64,000 nt of DNA, taken from Ectothiorhodospira haloalkaliphila ATCC 51935. GTDB lineage: Bacteria; Pseudomonadota; Gammaproteobacteria; Ectothiorhodospirales; Ectothiorhodospiraceae. Where the stretch lies: assembly GCF_000633935.1 (NCBI RefSeq), contig NZ_KK214997.1:62001-126000 (forward strand), in the 5' to 3' direction. A program made the translations under genes and the position numbers. Below, piece by piece: positions 61,119 through 64,000 of this stretch; within the stretch, counting starts at the first letter, position 1, and every line of letters starts with the position of its first letter. The notes beneath the pieces were generated by a model. That model was not told the origin of the DNA, ran no database searches, and worked only from the letters and a program-made list of their open reading frames with translations.

Positions 61119-64000
61119 TCACGACGGTGAATGGGCCCGGCAGCGGGCCCGCAGGATGGCCGGAATCTCCTCGGCCGGCACCGGCCGGCTGAATAGATAG
61201 CCTTGTGCCCGGTGACACCCCATGTCCAGCAGGGCCTCCTGATGCTCGGTGGTTTCCACACCCTCGGCGAGCACCTCCATACCCAGGTGGGCGCCCAGGG
61301 TATTCACCGCACGGGCGATGGCCATGTCCCGCTGGTTTTCCGGCAGCCCCCGAATGAAGCTCTGATCGATCTTGAGCACATCAAAAGGCAGATCCTTGAG
61401 ATACGAGAGAGAGGAGTACCCGGTGCCGAAATCGTCCACCGCCAGTTGCACCCCCATGGCCTTGAGCTCACCGAGGAAAGCCGAAGGCCCCTGACGACGG
61501 TCCATCACGAAGCTCTCGGTCACTTCCAGTTCCAGCAGCGAAGAATCCAGACCGCTTTCCTGCAGCGCATCCGCCACCGTTTGCACCATGTCGCTGCGCT
61601 GCACTTGAATGCCCGAGACGTTGACCGCAATGGTGCCGAACTCAAGTCCCTGCGCCGCCCAGTGTCGGGCCTGCAGACAAGCCTGACGCAACACCCAGCG
61701 ACCCAACGGCAGGATCAGACCGGTCTCCTCGGCTATGGGGATGAACCGATTGGGCGGAATCATGCCCTGCTCCGGGTGACGCCAGCGCACGAGCGCCTCC
61801 AGCCCCACCACCGAGCCATCGATCAGATCCACCTGAGGCTGGAAATGCAGCAGGAGTTGATTCGAATCCAGGGCATGACGCAGTTCCGAGGACAGCGTCA
61901 CCCGATCTCGAGCGTGGTCGGTGAGGTCCTCCGTGTAATGAAAATACACGTTGCCACCCTGCTCCTTGGCATGATGCATGGCGGCATCACTGAATTGCAT
62001 CAACTCCTCGGCGTCATGGGCATCCCTGGGAAAACTGGCGATCCCGATGCTGGTGGTGATGAAGATATCTCGATCCGCAATCCGGACCGGCGCCTCCACC
62101 ACCTGGCGGATGGCCTCCGCCACCAGGTCAGCGCGACACTGCTGTCCGTTTTCCCCCGGCACCATCACGGCAAATTCGTCACTGCCCAGGCGCGCCAGCA
62201 CCTCGTCATCCTTCATGACCGAACCGAATCGTTCCGCCACTTCGTAAAGCAACTCATCCCCCACGCGAATGCCCAGGCTGTCGTTGATGTGCTTGAAGCC
62301 ATCCAGATCCACCAGCAGCACCGACAGCCCTCCGGACTGACCGCGTTTGGCGGATGCCAGGGCCTGCTCCAGGCGGGTACGGAACAGCAGACGATTGGGC
62401 AGGTTGGTGAGCGGATCCCGATGTGCCAGGCGTTCGATCTGATCCTGAGAGTCCTTGAGATCCGAGACGTCGGAAAACACCCCGATAAAGTGGCTGAGCA
62501 CGCCGCTCTCGTCGCGTACCGCATTGATCACCGTCCATTGGGGATAAATGGCGCCGCTCTTGCGTCGATTCCACAGTTCACCGCGCCAAAAACCCGACAG
62601 GCTGATGGCATCCCATAGGCGTCGGTAAAACAAGGGTTGATGACGCCCTGACTTCAGCACACGCGGGTTCTTCCCGGTCACCTCGTGCTGCTCATAACCT
62701 GTGATATGGGTGAAGGCTTGATTGACGGCCAGAATCTCCCCTTTCGCATCCGTGATCATCACCCCTTCGCTGGTGGCCCGAAATACCGTGGACCACTGCC
62801 GCAGGCTCTCCTCAGCGCGCTTGCGATCCGTGATGTCCTGAAACGCCCCCTGGACATGCGTGATGCGCCCCCCCTCACCCTGCACGGCGACCCCCATGGC
62901 CCGTACCCAGATTTCCCTGCCCCTGGCGGTGCATATCCGCATTTCCTCGTCGAAGGGCTCGCCCATGTTCGCACAGCGACGAAACACCTCCTCCATACGG
63001 CGCCGATCCCCCGGCATGTAAAAGGCCAACGCCTGTTCGATGCTCACCCCGCTGCCCGGCTCCAGGTCATGGATCCGGCAGACCTCGTCGGACCATTCCA
63101 CTGTTTCGCTGCCCAGATCAGCCATCCAGCCGCCCATGCGCGCCAGGGTGCCAGCCATCTGCATCAGGCGTTCACTGTGGCGCAGTTTGCGCTCGGCCTC
63201 GATGCGTTGAGTGACGTCGTGAATGATGGAATACAGCAGGGTCTGCCCCTGGAACTGGATGGGACCGCTGTAGACCTCCACGTGGCGGATGCTGCCGTCG
63301 GCCAATCGGTGCGGAAAAAGAAAGAACTTGATTGACCTCTCACGGGCGCTGGCCATTTCGGCCTTGACCTGTTCCGCTTCCAGTTGATTGATGTCCATGA
63401 TGCGCATGGCGCACAGGGTGTCCCGATCCCAGCCATAAAAATCGCAGGCGGCAGGGTTGGCATCCACGATGTGGCCATCCTCCGGCTTAATGAGCAGCAT
63501 CACCGAGTGATTGTTCTGGAACAGGGCACGGTAACGGGCCTCGCTTTCCCGCAAGGCGTCGGCGGCCGCCTGCTCGCTGGCCACCCGTTGGGCCCGCAAG
63601 GCCAGGCGCTGCAGGCGCCCCTGCTGACGCCACACCCACATCAGGGCGGCCGCGATCACCGCCACGGCGCCCAAGGTGATGGCACTGACCCAAAAGACAA
63701 GAACCTGAAGCGATGCAAAGATCTCGTCCCGCGGACTCCGCGCCAACAACAGCCAATCAGTGCCAGGCACCTCCTGGCTCGCCCACAGCCAGGTATCGTT
63801 ACCTACCAGATCATGGAGCCCCGGGATCGGCTGTGGCGGGGCTTCATGCCGGGGCGGGTAGACGACACGCCAGCCGTCATCGTCATGGGCCTGCAGCAGC
63901 AACATGTCTCCGGACTGGCTGGCGGAGGACCACACGCCCAGCAGCGGCGAAAGAAAACGATCCACCTCGGCACGCATCACCAGAAAACCCACATGCTCGA
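61119..64000 (-). CDS. PAS-GGDEF-EAL c-di-GMP signalling protein (5' end outside window)
   Basis: At least 957 residues visible; the N-terminal sensor runs off the right edge. The visible start is a periplasmic Cache-like segment, a membrane helix (about 93-118), then three PAS domains (about 150-265, 285-395, 405-520), a GGDEF domain (HRDPLTNLPNRLLF) and an EAL domain (EALVRWRHPEQG, LELEVTES, DDFGTGYSSLSYL, GMEVLAEGVET). The GGDEF motif reads GSDEF, a deviation from the GG[DE]EF consensus, while EAL residues are intact, so phosphodiesterase activity is more likely. A 15-nt sequence repeats across its stop codon. Confidence 0.93.
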   Translation of the reverse strand, partial: EHVGFLVMRAEVDRFLSPLLGVWSSASQSGDMLLLQAHDDDGWRVVYPPRHEAPPQPIPGLHDLVGNDTWLWASQEVPGTDWLLLARSPRDEIFASLQVLVFWVSAITLGAVAVIAAALMWVWRQQGRLQRLALRAQRVASEQAAADALRESEARYRALFQNNHSVMLLIKPEDGHIVDANPAACDFYGWDRDTLCAMRIMDINQLEAEQVKAEMASARERSIKFFLFPHRLADGSIRHVEVYSGPIQFQGQTLLYSIIHDVTQRIEAERKLRHSERLMQMAGTLARMGGWMADLGSETVEWSDEVCRIHDLEPGSGVSIEQALAFYMPGDRRRMEEVFRRCANMGEPFDEEMRICTARGREIWVRAMGVAVQGEGGRITHVQGAFQDITDRKRAEESLRQWSTVFRATSEGVMITDAKGEILAVNQAFTHITGYEQHEVTGKNPRVLKSGRHQPLFYRRLWDAISLSGFWRGELWNRRKSGAIYPQWTVINAVRDESGVLSHFIGVFSDVSDLKDSQDQIERLAHRDPLTNLPNRLLFRTRLEQALASAKRGQSGGLSVLLVDLDGFKHINDSLGIRVGDELLYEVAERFGSVMKDDEVLARLGSDEFAVMVPGENGQQCRADLVAEAIRQVVEAPVRIADRDIFITTSIGIASFPRDAHDAEELMQFSDAAMHHAKEQGGNVYFHYTEDLTDHARDRVTLSSELRHALDSNQLLLHFQPQVDLIDGSVVGLEALVRWRHPEQGMIPPNRFIPIAEETGLILPLGRWVLRQACLQARHWAAQGLEFGTIAVNVSGIQVQRSDMVQTVADALQESGLDSSLLELEVTESFVMDRRQGPSAFLGELKAMGVQLAVDDFGTGYSSLSYLKDLPFDVLKIDQSFIRGLPENQRDMAIARAVNTLGAHLGMEVLAEGVETTEHQEALLDMGCHRAQGYLFSRPVPAEEIPAILRARCRAHSPS

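Overview
The window is a dense, high-GC stretch of a gammaproteobacterial chromosome. Gene content fits the Ectothiorhodospiraceae/Chromatiales area: a NavAb/NaChBac-type sodium channel, a uvrY-udg-uvrC-pgsA array, a two-gene biotin carboxylase pair, a DsrE-family protein, an OprI/Lpp-like lipoprotein and a lexA-imuA pair. This placement is inference from gene content and was not tested by a search. I see no rRNA, tRNA, CRISPR array, integrase, transposase or phage gene. The region reads as core chromosome with a few small intergenic repeats.

Layout. 1-5.5 kb: end of purU, a periplasmic FKBP-rhodanese fusion, rraA, then the glyoxylate-bypass pair aceA (minus) and aceK (plus), diverging from a shared 287-bp control region. 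5.6-9.8 kb (minus): CYTH triphosphatase, uvrY/gacA regulator, family-5 uracil-DNA glycosylase, uvrC, pgsA. 9.9-12.9 kb (minus): the classic yceD-rpmF-plsX-fabH lipid/ribosome cluster. 13.1-17 kb (plus): a biotin carboxylase subunit and a biotinylated carboxyltransferase subunit (two-subunit pyruvate carboxylase type), then yceF/maf. 17-20.6 kb: FHA protein, L-lactate dehydrogenase, sodium channel, two small proteins and ferritin. 20.7-25 kb (minus): nodI/nodJ-like ABC exporter, garR, ubiG, a DCC-family thiol protein and an ArsR repressor in tight order. 25-30.4 kb: lexA with its own SOS box, imuA, an alpha/beta hydrolase, and a membrane protein plus GTPase pair. 30.4-33.6 kb (minus): chemoreceptor and pabB. 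33.9-39.9 kb: a complete tripartite RND efflux operon. 39.9-43.9 kb: AEC transporter and mobA-moaA-moeA. 43.9-46.9 kb (minus): nagZ, DsrE-like, hpt, mtnP (peptidoglycan and purine salvage). 47-48.6 kb: a degenerate aspartoacylase-like gene, a 426-bp gap with a strong minus-strand terminator, and an Lpp-like lipoprotein. 48.7-54.2 kb: two TonB-dependent receptors, hemP with a Fur box, and a lipoprotein. 54.2-64 kb: three c-di-GMP signalling proteins, a small membrane protein and putA.

Working together: the glyoxylate bypass, the anaplerotic carboxylase, lactate dehydrogenase and PutA describe growth on organic and amino acids with replenishment of C4 acids. Ferritin, HemP and the TonB receptors form an iron uptake and storage set. 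UvrC, UDG, LexA and ImuA form a DNA-repair set split over two loci.

No wholly new multi-gene system is evident. The best leads are a 112-bp nested palindromic element (1843-1954), a possible minus-strand small RNA ended by a UUCG-loop terminator (47803-47831), an imuA gene without imuB/dnaE2, the uncharacterised DUF2868/DUF3482 membrane-GTPase pair, a deacylase homologue that has lost its zinc-binding histidine, and a 27-residue four-cysteine mini-protein.
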